DNA of 64,000 bases from Rhizomys pruinosus. Its lineage: Eukaryota; Chordata; Mammalia; Rodentia; Spalacidae. The stretch lies in NCBI GenBank assembly GCA_009823505.1, contig VZQC01006590.1:163431-227430 (forward strand), read 5' to 3'. This document shows positions 1-10,415 of this stretch, in pieces. Made by a program: the position numbers and the translations under genes. Every line of letters starts with the position of its first letter. Within the stretch, counting starts at the first letter, position 1. The notes beneath the pieces are model-generated. The model was given only the letters and a program-made list of their open reading frames with translations. It ran no database searches and was not told the origin of the DNA.

Positions 1-785
1 GCTATGTTTATTGCAGCTCTCTTCACAATAGCAAAGAGCTGGAACCAACCCAAATGCCCCTCAACAGATGACTGGATAAGAAAAATGTGGTACATCTACA
101 CGATGCAGTTCTATGCAGTGGTATAGAAAGAAGACATCATGAACTTTGCAGGTAAATAGATGGAACTCGAAGCCATTATGCTAAGTGAAATAACACAGTT
201 CCAGATGCTAACACCAAATCCCCATTTGGCAGGCAAACTGAGCAATTTCATTGTTGTATTTCATTGTATCTGAAAGCAACTGTGCTATTATAATGTGAAT
301 CTCTTAATGGGCTCTAGAATTGACCTACCACTTATATTCATACATTGTTATTACCATGTATGGGTGGAAGATATGTATTCATATTCTAAAAAAAAGTAAA
401 GTTACACTTCTTTTTACCTGCATGCAACTTTACTGTCAAAATGTGAATCCCTAAATGTGTTTTGGAATTAACCTATAGTTTATTTTCATTCTTTGTAATT
501 TTGATTTATGTGTGGAGTGTATATATGCATATTTTGGAATAATATAAAATTAAGGAACAAAAAAGAGAGAGAAAAATCTGTTCAAAGAACTTACCAAAAC
601 AGTAAACTTCTGCATTGAAAAAGTTATAAAAGACTGAGAAAAAGATGCAAGACAGGACTTAACATGTATGGCAGAATCCATATGCTCTGGCAGGGGGCAA
701 GGGGTGGGCATGGATGGGGGAAGGAGTCTAAATTTGATTAAGAAATGTATGAAATGCACTCAATAAACTTACCTTAAACAAAACA
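1..785 (+). mobile_element. L1 3' end: ORF2 C-terminal relic plus 3' UTR
   Basis: Bases 1-190 translate to the C-terminal end of L1 ORF2 (LFTIAKSWNQPKCPSTDDW, then a KMWYIYTM-type block) with in-frame stops, so it is inactive. An AT-rich 3' UTR follows. Its segment near 413-470 recurs at about 6600-6665 after another ORF2 end. The last part (about 560-770) resembles the 3' UTR end of the L1 at 12121-13847 and finishes with an AATAAA-type tail near 762. The left end lies outside the window. The L1 assignment is sure; the subfamily is not. Confidence 0.85.
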
Positions 786-1274
786 ACTCAGATCTTAGAG
801 AAATAACCAAGGCTGTCACATCACTAGACTAATGTAATTTCTCACTAAGTGCATAATATATCCTTATATTTACACACAAGTATCCCACCTGTCAAAGAAG
901 CTTCTTTTCCACCAGATGAAGTCTATTATAGAGTATCACAACTGGTCACACACAGATATTGTATTAGTCACTTTTCTGTTGCTGTGATAAAACCACCATG
1001 AGCAAGGGAACTTATCAAAGGAAGAGTTTATTTGAGCTTACAATTGACGGTTCCAGGGAATCAGAGTCCATTGTGGTGGGAAGCATGGTGGCTGGAGCTG
1101 GAGCAGCAAGCCAAGGATCACATCTCACAATGAGCACAGGAAGCAGAGAGAGAGCCTAAGCAGCACATATCTGTTATATTAAGCTTTACTCATCCAGGGT
1201 TCAGGGGCTATTGGAGAAGAGGGCTTAGAAAGATTGTAAGAGCCAGGGAGGTCATGCATGATCATGTGGAAACA
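786..1274 (+). mobile_element. L1 (Lx-like) 3' UTR fragment, interrupted
   Basis: The piece before 953 (near 910-950) and the piece after 1168 (near 1195-1274) match consecutive blocks of the long rodent L1/Lx-type 3' UTR also seen at 13870-14900, 42061-42665 and 49000-50225. A shared block is a run beginning 'agattgtaagagcc'. The fragment is split by the medium repeat at 953-1168, which therefore inserted later. It passes into the family X element near 1275. Confidence 0.55.
953..1168 (+). mobile_element. Rodent medium repeat (TGTTGCTGTGATAAAA family)
   Basis: The sequence matches a common rodent repeat that carries the block 'ctgttgctgtgataaaa' followed by 'caccatgagcaa'. Related copies lie at 19775-20310 (same strand) and at 8320-8520 and 23960-24140 (opposite strand). 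I am not certain of the database name; a URR1-type or LTR-derived family are candidates. It is non-coding and nested in L1 3' UTR sequence. Confidence 0.65.
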
Positions 1275-2185
1275 GAATTCTCTAAACTGGGATACCTGCA
1301 AGAAGAGAGGCAATAAGGCCCTGCTGTCGAAGACCTGATGTTAGCATGGGAAAGATGTATTGAGACCACACATGCAAGTGTACAGATGGCCTCTGGAATA
1401 CCAGAGAGTGTTACCAAAGGCCACTAAACCAATAAAGACTCAAGGGTCTCCTTGAGTCAAGCAAGACTCCACTGTCAGCACCAGCTACACCCCACCTGCC
1501 TGGAAATACTGTGCAGGAGAGGCAGCCATATGCCTGTATATCCCAAATCTAATTGGCTATTGGCTCTCTCCTTGGAGGAATAACCCACAACTGATGCCAC
1601 AAGCTTACATCCTCTAATGGTTAGGAGATGTTATAAGCCACAGTAAGACCCTGTCATATTTAACAGGAAAAAATGTAATTCATGTATTAACATACCATCC
1701 AAACATATGTGTCTATATCAAAGTAACCTACCATAACTATTAGTGCTGTTTAAATACCTATATATCTAATTGCTTGTGCTTCATTAGTAGGATTATTCCT
1801 GGACAAACTGTCAGCCCATGAAAGAAAATAGCCAGAATTGACCAGAGTCCAAGACAACAGCTCCAGAGAAAGTAGACTGTTTTGCTTCTCATCCACCTGT
1901 GCCCCTTTTCTAAGCCTAGAGAACAATCTGCAGAAGAAGGGGCGTGGTAGAATGTAAGGGCTGCGATTGGGGTGAATGGTGAAACTACAGCAATATAGTC
2001 TGGACACTCATTTGATCAACTTGATTGAACATACAACCTGTCACCCCCCACTGGATGGTGGGGCTGTAGGTGTTTGGGCACAACAGCCTGCAGATAGGTT
2101 TTGCATGAAGGATGCTTGTACTCATGGATTATCACTTATAGCTAAAAATGAAAAAAACACAATAGAAAAAGGAATTGTGGAACCG
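1275..2185 (+). mobile_element. Family X non-coding retroelement, copy 1
   Basis: This ~0.9 kb block aligns along its length with the reverse complement of 56676-57835 and of 9430-10415. Shared landmarks are a block on 'caaatctaattggctattgg' near 1545, 'ggaggaataacccac' near 1575, and 'gtagaatgtaagggctgcga' near 1950. The A-rich tail typical of copy 3 is replaced by unrelated sequence after about 2185. Short open frames here are not conserved between copies, so I treat it as non-coding. It is probably an L1 3' UTR derivative moved by L1. Confidence 0.75.
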
Positions 2186-2641
2186 GATCTACAGAGTAGT
2201 GGGTCCTTATAGAGTTTCCTTGTCAGGAAGTATAAGCCTTAAACAGGAAACAGGCTCCTTCCCATCAAGTCAATACTGCTCCCTAATGTCCTACAAAAAA
2301 AAAAAAAGTGTTCATTCCCCACCTAATTTACAACAGAAGATACCTATCCCATCCTGAACAGAAAAGTACAAGTCTATATCTCATGATCAAACCAGCTTAA
2401 CCACCCTCCCCCCCCCGAATTTTGCTACATAAATACATGTATGTATCTGATTGTAGTATCAACAGCTTCCCTTCTACTTTTAAGCATCGGCGGCAGCAGT
2501 TGCTGGGGCCAGGCCCCGGGGTCCTGCCCCATTCCAGAGGAACTTTCCAGTCTTACTCAGCTCCCGGGCTTCGGGGTCATCATTCCAACGCCTCTTTAAT
2601 CGAAGCTTGGTTCCACAATTCTCTTTTCTATTGTGTTTATA
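2156..2641. repeat. 36-bp inverted repeat around a GC-rich spacer
   Basis: Bases 2156-2190 are nearly the reverse complement of 2605-2641. The shared core reads 'ggttccacaatt' followed by 'ttctattgtgttt' on the right arm. The spacer is about 415 bp and holds a poly-A run, a C run and the GC-rich block at 2484-2600. It could be two pieces of one element in opposite orientation. Confidence 0.6.
2484..2600. other. GC-rich CpG-containing block of unknown origin
   Basis: This ~115 bp block is far richer in G+C than its surroundings and has several CpGs. It includes 'cggcggcagcag' and the palindromic run 'ggccccgggg'. It has no recognised coding content. It may be part of an LTR or another inserted promoter-bearing sequence; I could not name it. 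Confidence 0.4.
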
Positions 2642-2649
2642 CATAGAAA

Positions 2650-4400
2650 GCCAATAATGGGTTTATTTTGCTTTGAGAGAGATGAGTAAAAGGGAAAGGG
2701 TCGTAGCTAGAAGGTTGGGCAGGGAAAAATGATTAATACTAAGTATTTTGCCTGAAATATTTATTTCAGGGGATGAGTAAGATAACCCCAGTCTTACTGG
2801 AGTAAGAGACATTCAGATTTTTTTCTCTCTCATTTGGCTTTCTTCCCTTTTTATAAAATGTTTTCAGGATACATGTGTGTACTGCCAGTTATAATGGGCA
2901 GGGAGGGCACAGGAGCTGCCCCTCAGCTGCAGGGTTGAGATGGGACACAATCCCTACTGCAAGTTCCTTGGAATTTGACCTACTTCACCTACTAAGAAGC
3001 CATGAGGAGTTGTAAACTCTTGATCAGGGAAGAAAGAAGAGGGCAGGAGGAAGTAGCCCAATGCCTTTAAAAACAACTGACAGAAATGTTCTTCCTTTTC
3101 CTTTTTCCATTGTGAGTTTGGGAAGCCAAACCAAGTGTGACTGAGCAAGTTTTCTGAGAAGCATGACAGTGCCATTGAAGATGTTTTCCATTGTATCTGA
3201 TTCTCTTACCATTTTCTTAAGTCGAGCCTTAACTATGAACATAGTTTAAGATGATACGTGTCTGTCAATGTAAACCTGTAAAAGGCATGGACACTGTTCA
3301 GATAACCCAGGAATGTTGAGACATGGTTGAATTCCTAACTGATAGTCATTCCCTCTTGATGTTATTGGGATGGGTGGCAAAAAGGCAGGATTGTGGAAGT
3401 GAAAAGCAGATACTTGGAAACACAGAAAGTAGCCGAGGGGACGGGTTTGTTGAAACTGAAAGAAGAGGGGGAAGGAAGGTGGCCTGATAACAAAAGGCCT
3501 GCCATGACGGAAAGAGGGGTGTCTGTTCTCTGATGGTGTTGCCATCCAAGTCCCATTGCCCAGGTTGTTTACGAAGCATCAGTTTTGTGGTGACAACACC
3601 AGTTTCACGGATTTGTCCCTTGATGGGAAATTCCCTCCCAGCAACTTGAAAGGAGCAGGAAGGTCCTGGGTTTATGTGAAGCAAAAGACTAGGACTAGAC
3701 GCAGAGGGAAAGCAGAAGCAGCCGGACTCTCATGCACCCGTGCGTACAGTGTGGTGAACACCTGCCTAGGGCTTGCAGCCACCCAACAGCAGCAGCAAGA
3801 AGAAGGATCATTCCATATATGTTAATGCAACAGGTGGCCTTGGAGGGATTGATGACCTCACCACCTGAGCCTAAGTGAACTCTATATAGCAAGTAACACT
3901 TGAGTGTTGTCTGTTAATGGTGGGGGCATTTGTGTTTTCTTTGTTTAGCTGGGAAGCATGCACAAAAGAGGAACTCAAGAAAGGTTAGAATAGGTGAGAG
4001 AGACAGTAAATGGCTAGGAAGACTTGAGGCCATCATTTATTGATGAGTAATGAGTGTCCTTTCATTTGGTCCAAATTCCATGCATGCCTGAATGGTGGGA
4101 TTTCCCAGGAAAGGGACAGGGTAGTTTCTGGTGATCCATGCTTTGGTGGGGCTACAAAGGACTCCCCACTCAGGCTGCCTTTGATGGTTGTGTTTTGATC
4201 AGTTTCCTTCTCTGCACCTTGACTTACCTCTGACTCATATAGCAAGCCCAGCAGGTAGAGGTAGGCTCTCTGCTTGGTGTTGCCCATTTAACCAGGGAGG
4301 CCAGCTGGCCACCAGTTGTCTGCTGCAGGGGATGGCCAGCAGGTGTCGGTATGAACTCAGGAATAGAAACACGAGGCCTTTAAATTGAAAGGGAGAGAAG
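2650..4400. other. Unassigned intergenic DNA
   Basis: I recognise no SINE, LINE or exon here. The stretch is somewhat more GC-balanced than its neighbours. Open frames up to about 110 codons occur on both strands but overlap each other and lack any familiar motif. Confidence 0.5.
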
Positions 4401-4401
4401 T

Positions 4402-4446
4402 CCACAATGCATACCTGTAACCCCACAATGCATACCTGTAACCCCA
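4402..4446. repeat. Perfect 21-bp tandem duplication
   Basis: The unit 'ccacaatgcatacctgtaac' plus one base occurs at 4402-4422 and again at 4423-4443 without a mismatch, followed by three more matching bases. A perfect copy suggests a recent local duplication. Confidence 0.9.
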
Positions 4447-5744
4447 GAACCCAAGTGCCAGAACCAGCTCCTAGATGCTGCTTCCATTGGGATAAAAAGT
4501 CACTGCTTTTACACTTGAAGAAACATTCAAAAAATGTTGAACAACCTGAAAAATGCTTTTAGACTTTAAGAGCTTGTTCTCTGTTTGTTTCCTTTGATTG
4601 CCATTTCACCAGTAATTTGTTGGCCAATTTGCACTGCACCCCAGGTTGGGGGAAGGGACTCAATACGTAGCCAAACTTGGGCTGTCTCAGGAAATAGACC
4701 AGGAAATGTAGTGGTCATTGATATTTTCTGGGGCACAAGTGAGAAATCTCTCCCCAGCCCACTTCTGGCAATACGTGCCCAGCCTGGTCCAACCCCAGCC
4801 TTCCCCTCTGTGAGCATCTCATTGTCCAGCAGGTGGATGGGGCAACAAAAGCTGGAGCTTTCTCCCTTGTTTTTTCTAAATTTTGTGCCAAATGTGTAAA
4901 ACTTTGCAAATATAAATATTGAAATTTCACTAATCAAGAGCTTATATAGAATGTTTGCTTTTTTAGCTATAGAAAAGAATAGTGGTCTCTTGGGGAGAGG
5001 GTATCCAGCTTTGCTGAACTCACTTTTTTTTTTTTTTTGCACTGAAGAATGGGTAGAGGTAAAATATACAGAAAGGGGTCCCTCCATCCTAGGTGTCAGA
5101 CTGCACTGCATTAAACCCAGCAGACAGAACCCTAGAGACCCATGGGCCAAGAAACTTTCAGAAGCATTAAAGAAAATGGTTGTATTATGCTACCAAGTGG
5201 GTAGAGTCATTTAGCTGTTTGACCCTTGTTTTTTTTTTTTTTATTTATTCCATAATAATGTTTGTGGTTTTTCTTTTGTAAACAGTAATAGGGTATATGT
5301 TTATGTAGTTTAAGAGAAAATTTAATTCAGTCTTTCAAGAACTGTTTAATTAGTTCCTTCTTAGGAAAAAAAGTTGAGTTAATTTGTTTTTTAAATATTT
5401 AGGTATTTGAATTATACAATTGTGATGCCGGGATTTGTGAATGAGACATTCACATGTGAAGATGACTTCACCAGTCATCTGTCAGCAGAATAAAATGTGT
5501 ATATGTATATAATATGTGAGGAGTCTGAACTCCGCTGTGCAGTGCCTTTTAGATGTTCTGCTTTCTAAAGTCTTCAAATTTTGCACATATATTATATATA
5601 TGATGTAATGTTATAGAAATATATGTATAATATACATATTTTTCCAGGGGTATCTGATAGCTCTGTATTTTGTTATGGAAGTTAAAAGAAAAGGTATTTT
5701 ACCTCAGAAATTAAAGTTAAATTTAAAAGTTAAAAAAAAGTGAA
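4447..5744. other. Unassigned intergenic DNA with T-runs and AT-rich right half
   Basis: No named repeat is visible. It holds poly-T runs near 5025-5040 and 5230-5242 and AT-rich dinucleotide stretches near 5500-5640. The longest open frame in the window (194 codons, minus strand, 4566-5150) is here. It carries a lysine run read from the T-tract and shows no family motif, so I do not call it a gene. Confidence 0.5.
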
Positions 5745-5905
5745 AAAAAAAACTGAGAGAAAAATGCAGGACAGTTATGGCAGAATGCATGGTTTGGGAT
5801 GGGGTGGGGTGGGATGGGGGGGGAAAGGAAAGGGAAATATGCCTGAACTGAATTGGAAAATGATGTATGAAATACACAATGCATCAATAAAAAATAAATA
5901 AAGAA
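5745..5905 (+). mobile_element. Family X 3' tail fragment
   Basis: The block matches the 3' end of the complete element at 56676-57835: a 'gcagaatgcatg' block, a G-rich run, then 'gcctgaactgaattggaaaa' and 'catcaataaaaaataaa'. Only the last ~160 bp is present, as expected of a strongly 5'-truncated retrocopy. Confidence 0.75.
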
Positions 5906-5938
5906 AGAAAGAATGATTTAAGAAGTAAAAAAAAAATA

Positions 5939-6670
5939 TTTCATCTTAACCCAATAAGACTAGCTTTGATCAAGGAAACAAATGATACCAAATGCTGGAG
6001 AGGTTATGAGGAAAGGGGAATAGTCATTTACTGCTCATGGGATTGCAAACTCATGCAACCCCTATGGAAAGCAGTGTGGAAAATACTTAGAAGAATAAAA
6101 ACGAGCCTACCATTTGATCCAGTCATACCACTCCTGGGGATTCATTCTATTGAAGAGATATGTCCACAACCATGTTTAGTGCTGCTCTTTTTACAATAGC
6201 AAAGAGCCAAAAGCAACCCAAGTACCCCTAAAATGATGAGTGGATAATGAAAAAGTGGTACATTTATACAGTGTAGTTCTAAACAGAGGTAAAGAAAGAT
6301 TATATCATGAAATTTGCAGCTAAATGAATGGAACTAAAGCTGTTATGCTTTTTTTTGAGTCTGTGTTACAGACTCAAAAAATGATACATGTTCTCACTCA
6401 TTTGTGGATTCCAGCACCAAAATGGGTAATTCATCAGTAAAGATAATACCACAATGACTGCTATTGTTATAGATATAGCTTGAAGTTTATGTATCTATTT
6501 TCCTCAGTTCTAAGATTTATAAGAAAGAATCATTCTCTTTTTTTAAAAGTCCATTAAAATATACATCAACTTGCTATGTAATTTAGGTGTGTAGAGTTAT
6601 ATTTATTTTTTACCTGCATGCAAGTTTACTGTTAAACTGCAAATCCCTAAATGTGTTCTAGAATTAAAAA
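5939..6670 (+). mobile_element. L1 ORF2 C-terminal relic and 3' UTR
   Basis: Bases 5950-6340 translate to the end of L1 ORF2, including the block SWDCKLMQPLWKAVWKILRR. The cysteine-rich motif is damaged: CWRGYEERG has tyrosine where the second cysteine should be, and the histidine position is also lost. Frame breaks follow. The 3' UTR after 6385 shares its 'tacctgcatgcaa' segment with the L1 at 1-785. A 31-base hairpin at 6351-6381 replaces normal sequence. Confidence 0.85.
6351..6381. repeat. Perfect 14-bp stem hairpin within L1
   Basis: The left arm 'ttttttgagtctgt' (6351-6364) is the exact reverse complement of the right arm at 6368-6381, with loop 'gtt'. In related L1 ends a different sequence, roughly 'aagtgaaataac', precedes the 'acagactca' block. 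The left arm therefore looks like a templated inverted copy of the right arm. Confidence 0.9.
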
Positions 6671-7745
6671 GAAGATAAAAAGGAACAAAACATGGATGTC
6701 CACTTTCTCTATTCATTTTCGATGTTGTATTTGAAATCTTAGCTAGAGCAATAAGAAAAATGAAGTAGATAAATAAAAAAACAAACTGAAAAGGAAGAAA
6801 TCAAACTATATATTTTATACAATTTGATTCTATATATAAGGGACCCTAAAGACTTCACCACAATATCCTAGGGATGATAAACATGTTCAGCAAAGTTTGG
6901 GGGTTCAAAATTAACACCAAAATAGTAGCCTTTCTTTTTTAAAATTTTTTTTAATTTAATTTTATTTATTTTTGTATGTATATGAATGTATTGTCTGCAT
7001 GTAGGTTTGTGCACCCGTATCATGCAATGCCGCAGAGGTCAGAAGAGGGTGTCAGATTCCCCTGGAACTGGAGTTCTCCTGCAATTGGGGTTTCAGACGG
7101 TTTTCGGCCGCCATGTGGGTGCTGGGGATCGAACCCGGGTCCTCTGCAAGAGCGGTCGGTGCTCTTAACCACTAGGGCATCTCTTCAGCCCCAGTAGTAG
7201 CCTTTCTATACACAGCCAAATAACAACAAAGAAATCCAGGAAATAATCCCATTCATAACCACCTCAAAAACCTGTAAAATATTTTGTAATCTATCAATGG
7301 AACTAAAGGACTTACACAATAAAAAGTTTAAGACATTGAAGAAGATAAGAGAAGCTGAAGAGACCTCAGATGCTTATGGATTGGTAGGATTAATACTGTG
7401 ACATGGCCATCTTAACAAATGCAATGTCAAATTCAGTGTAATACCCAGTAAATTTCTAACAGATTTTGTCAAAGAAATTGGGAAAAATTCACCTCAAATT
7501 TCATATGGAAACAGAAAAACTCAGGTGACCCAAAAACTGCTTGAGGTATTATCCTTGGTCTCAAATTATACTACAGAGGTATAGTAATCAATTTAGCATG
7601 GAACTGTATAAAAACAGACACATTGATCAGGGCCTAGATTTAAATCTACACATTTACGGCCACCTGCTTTTTGAAAGTGGAGCCAAAAATACACAATTGA
7701 GAAAATAAAGCATGTTTAACCAGTCATGTTTTTCAGACTGGATAA
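6671..7745 (+). pseudogene. L1 ORF2 reverse-transcriptase-region relic, split by B2
   Basis: The plus strand translates with interruptions to the second half of the L1 reverse-transcriptase region. MINMFSKVWGFKINTK lies just before the B2 insertion. A VAFLYT block and NNPIHNHLKNL lie just after it. The usual L1 active-site block is not intact and stops and frame shifts are present. It lies 3' of an ORF2 C-terminal piece (5939-6670), so the two are separate insertions and not one element. Confidence 0.8.
6936..7194 (-). mobile_element. B2 SINE, young, with 13-bp target duplication
   Basis: The minus strand begins with the tRNA-derived B2 head ('ctgaagagatgccctag') and ends in an A/T-rich tail at the left. 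'tagtagcctttct' flanks it at 6923-6935 and 7195-7207. It inserted into the L1 ORF2 relic. It carries a 17-bp internal duplication (7059-7075 and 7076-7092, written on the plus strand) that is shared with the B2 at 39069-39317 and absent from the other B2 copies here. Confidence 0.95.
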
Positions 7746-8319
7746 GATCATGTAGAAGAATGAAACTAAAAAAAATTGGAGTAATTCTTATTTTCTTTTA
7801 CCCTACTTGAATGAAAACAAATATAATTATTTTAGCTTAAAACACAAGGATGGCATTAATAGCAAATTATGATGCATAGAATCGTGTATAACTCTTAAGA
7901 ACTTGAAATATCCTCATATCCTATGATTACTTCAAGTTAGTGAGTCAATATGATGTCAAGGATATCATAGACAAAGAGGTTATGGAATCTCTTAAATCTA
8001 TCTGACAAAGCCATGATTCAAGAAGAACTTTTGACTAGAATCCATTCATTGTCCTCAGGACCAATAACATAAAGGGCAAATCTGTGGTACCTAATGGAAA
8101 ACACACCCAGGGTTGCAGAAATTCTACTGAGGAGGGGTTCTCTCTTATGCATCATTTTTTCCATGCTGTGAGACTGCAAAAGAAACAAAATTGGAATATT
8201 CTTGAGCAAGATATTCATGGAAGGAGTATGTACCTAGACCTCTCCATATGCATAAAAGGGGTAAAAAAGCCGTGTTCCATGCTCATGAAATACTGACTTC
8301 AGAAGAGAAAGCAAGCCAG
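7746..8319. other. Unassigned AT-rich DNA
   Basis: I see no recognisable repeat or exon. Short open frames on both strands near 8018-8296 overlap and have no family features. Confidence 0.45.
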
Positions 8320-8520
8320 TCAACAGCCTTCTCCCATGGTCTCTGCTTCAATTCCTGCCTGTAGGTTACTGCAAATGGCTCCCCCTGATGATGGATTGCA
8401 ACCTGTTAGACTGCCCAAAATATATAAATAAACGAACAATAACAACAAAAAAACTCTTTCCTCATCATCTTGCATTTGGTCAGAGAGTTTATCACAGCAA
8501 TAGAAAGCAAGCAAACTAAA
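8320..8520 (-). mobile_element. Rodent medium repeat (TGTTGCTGTGATAAAA family), partial
   Basis: The right end reads 'tttatcacagcaatagaaa', the reverse complement of the diagnostic block of this family. The left part has the 'cctgcctgtaggttactgc' stretch seen toward the other end of such elements. It is diverged and interrupted by an A-rich insertion near 8420-8450. Confidence 0.55.
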
Positions 8521-9015
8521 ACCTGTCTGATTCACATCACTTGCAAATATTAAATTAACCACTAATTCCTTCATCCCTCCCACACCGTGTCTGTTTTGAA
8601 ATAATATAGATTATCTAACTAGCTCATGAGACTGCCTTCCTATGCTATTCTATTAACACTACAGTGCAGAACTTCAAGGACTGGAAAGCATAACCACAAG
8701 TGTTTCTATCTATAGTGCAGTGATTATTTCTCCTGATGATGGGAATATGGCTCATATAGCCTTTATTGCAAACATCACATTGTGCACTCTTCACAAATAA
8801 ATATAGCCACCAGAATTGCCTTTCAGCTTTTTGCATCAAGACAACTCTTTGATACTTTTAAGAGCTTCAAGAGCTTCTGAACATAGCTTTGCACTTAGTG
8901 ACCTCCATTTCCTGCTCCCAGCAAACAATCAGGATTCTTAAGGCAAATAGACTGGATAGTACTAATTACTCCCTTTCAAGATCTTTCATGTGAGGCTTAC
9001 CTTGCAGCCACTGGT
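8521..9015. other. Unassigned DNA
   Basis: No repeat or coding feature is recognised between the medium repeat and the chimeric insertion. Confidence 0.4.
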
Positions 9016-9028
9016 TGGAGGATATTTT

Positions 9029-9131
9029 GATTTATTTTATTTATTTTTTTCTTTTTTAAAAATATACATTTTGTACAAGATTATCAAATCTAGACCCGTG
9101 TCCCCTACCTTATCTCCACACCCCACCAGAG
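9029..9131 (-). mobile_element. L1 3'-terminal segment of a B2/L1 chimera
   Basis: Read on the minus strand, 9131 to about 9058 is the last ~75 bp of an L1 3' UTR. It matches the 3' end of the L1 at 12121-13847 through 'gtctagatttgataatctt'. An A-rich tail follows (T-rich on the plus strand, 9029-9057). Together with the B2 at 9132-9337 it is bounded by a single pair of target duplications, so both parts arrived in one insertion. Confidence 0.8.
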
Positions 9132-9337
9132 TTTTTTTTTATGTGTATGAATTCACTGTCTGCATGTAGGTTTGTGCACCCTTGTCATGCAATGCCATGG
9201 AGGTCAGAAAAAGGTGTTAGATTTCCCTGGAACAGTTAAAGACTGTTTTTAGCCACCATGTGGGTGCTGTTGATCGAGCCCAGGTCCTCTGCAAGAGAAG
9301 TTTGCTCTCTTAACTGCTGAGCCATCTCTCCAGCCCC
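9132..9337 (-). mobile_element. B2 SINE forming the 5' part of a B2/L1 chimera
   Basis: The minus strand starts exactly at the B2 head ('ggggctggagagatggctca') and runs through the tRNA-like region and body to an A run, where L1 3' UTR sequence begins. 'tggaggatatttt' flanks the whole composite at 9016-9028 and 9338-9350. A small internal deletion is present near 9230. Confidence 0.9.
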
Positions 9338-9429
9338 TGGAGGATATTTTTCTAGCAAAATTTTGCTATCATGGAGTAGCATTTATATTATTGTCTTATA
9401 TTAATAACAATTTATTTTATTTTATTTTA

Positions 9430-10415
9430 TTATTATTTGTTTATTTTTAAGATATTCTACAATATAATAACACAGCTGTTTTCAGATAACATTGATGTTG
9501 CTCATTTTGCCATAAAATTAGGTAACTGCTGCATTTTGCAAGTATCTATGTCCAAATTTGAACAACCCAAGGTTCCCATAGTCCAGTTTGAGAACCTTGT
9601 ATGCACAGGCATGTTGATCAATTAGGAGTCCAGACTATATTGCTGTAGTCTCATGATTCACCCCTATCTCTCCACAGCCCTTACATTCTACCATGCCTCC
9701 TCTTCTGCAATTTGTTCCCTGGGCCTTAGGAAAGGGGCACAAGTAGGTGAGAAGAAAACAGTCTAATTTCTTTGGAGTTGTCATTTTGGACTCTAGTCTG
9801 TTCAGGTTGTTTCCCTTCATGGGTTGACAGCTTTTCCAGTGATACCTTTTTAGTCATCCTAACAAAGCACAAGTAATTGGATGTACAGGCATTTAAGCAC
9901 TACTAATTATTATGTCAAGCTAAGCTGTGAGCATAGACACAGATGCTTGGATGGTATGCTAATCCACAAACTGTGGTTTCTTTATAAAGGGTGACAAGTT
10001 CTTATTGTGGCTTATAACATCTCCTAACCACTAGAGGATATAAGCTTGTGGCATCCGCTGTGAGTTATTCCTCCAAGGAGAGAGCTAATAGCCAATTAGA
10101 TTTGGGATATATATAGACACTTGGCTGCCACTGTTGCACAGTATCTCCAGGCTGTTGAGGTGTAGCTGATATTGACAGAAGAGTCTTTCTTGTCTCAGGG
10201 AGATCAATATTTTGCGGTATTGCTTTAGTGGCCTTTGGTAACTCTCTCTGGCATTTCAGAGGCCAGTTGTACGCTAGCAAGTGACATCTCATAACATTTT
10301 TTCATGCTCACACCAGGTCTTCAACAGCAGGGACTTACTGCCTTTCTCCTTGCATATATCCCACTTATAGGCAAAAGGCCTTTGTAATTTGGGGGGGGGG
10401 TGTTGAATGCCCTAG
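9430..10415 (-). mobile_element. Family X non-coding retroelement, copy 2
   Basis: It is homologous along its length to 56830-57835 in the same orientation. Landmarks are 'cagcccttacattctacc' near 9675, 'ggttattcctcc'-like sequence near 10065, 'agccaattagatttgggata' near 10090, and 'caggtcttcaacagcaggg' near 10315. It is more diverged than copy 3 and its 3' end is poorly defined. No conserved reading frame is present. Confidence 0.75.

Noticed and set aside
4566..5150. The longest open frame in the window, 194 codons on the minus strand.
   Set aside because: It has no recognisable domain, its lysine run is simply a T-tract read backwards, and a second open frame overlaps it on the plus strand. 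Chance is the simpler explanation.
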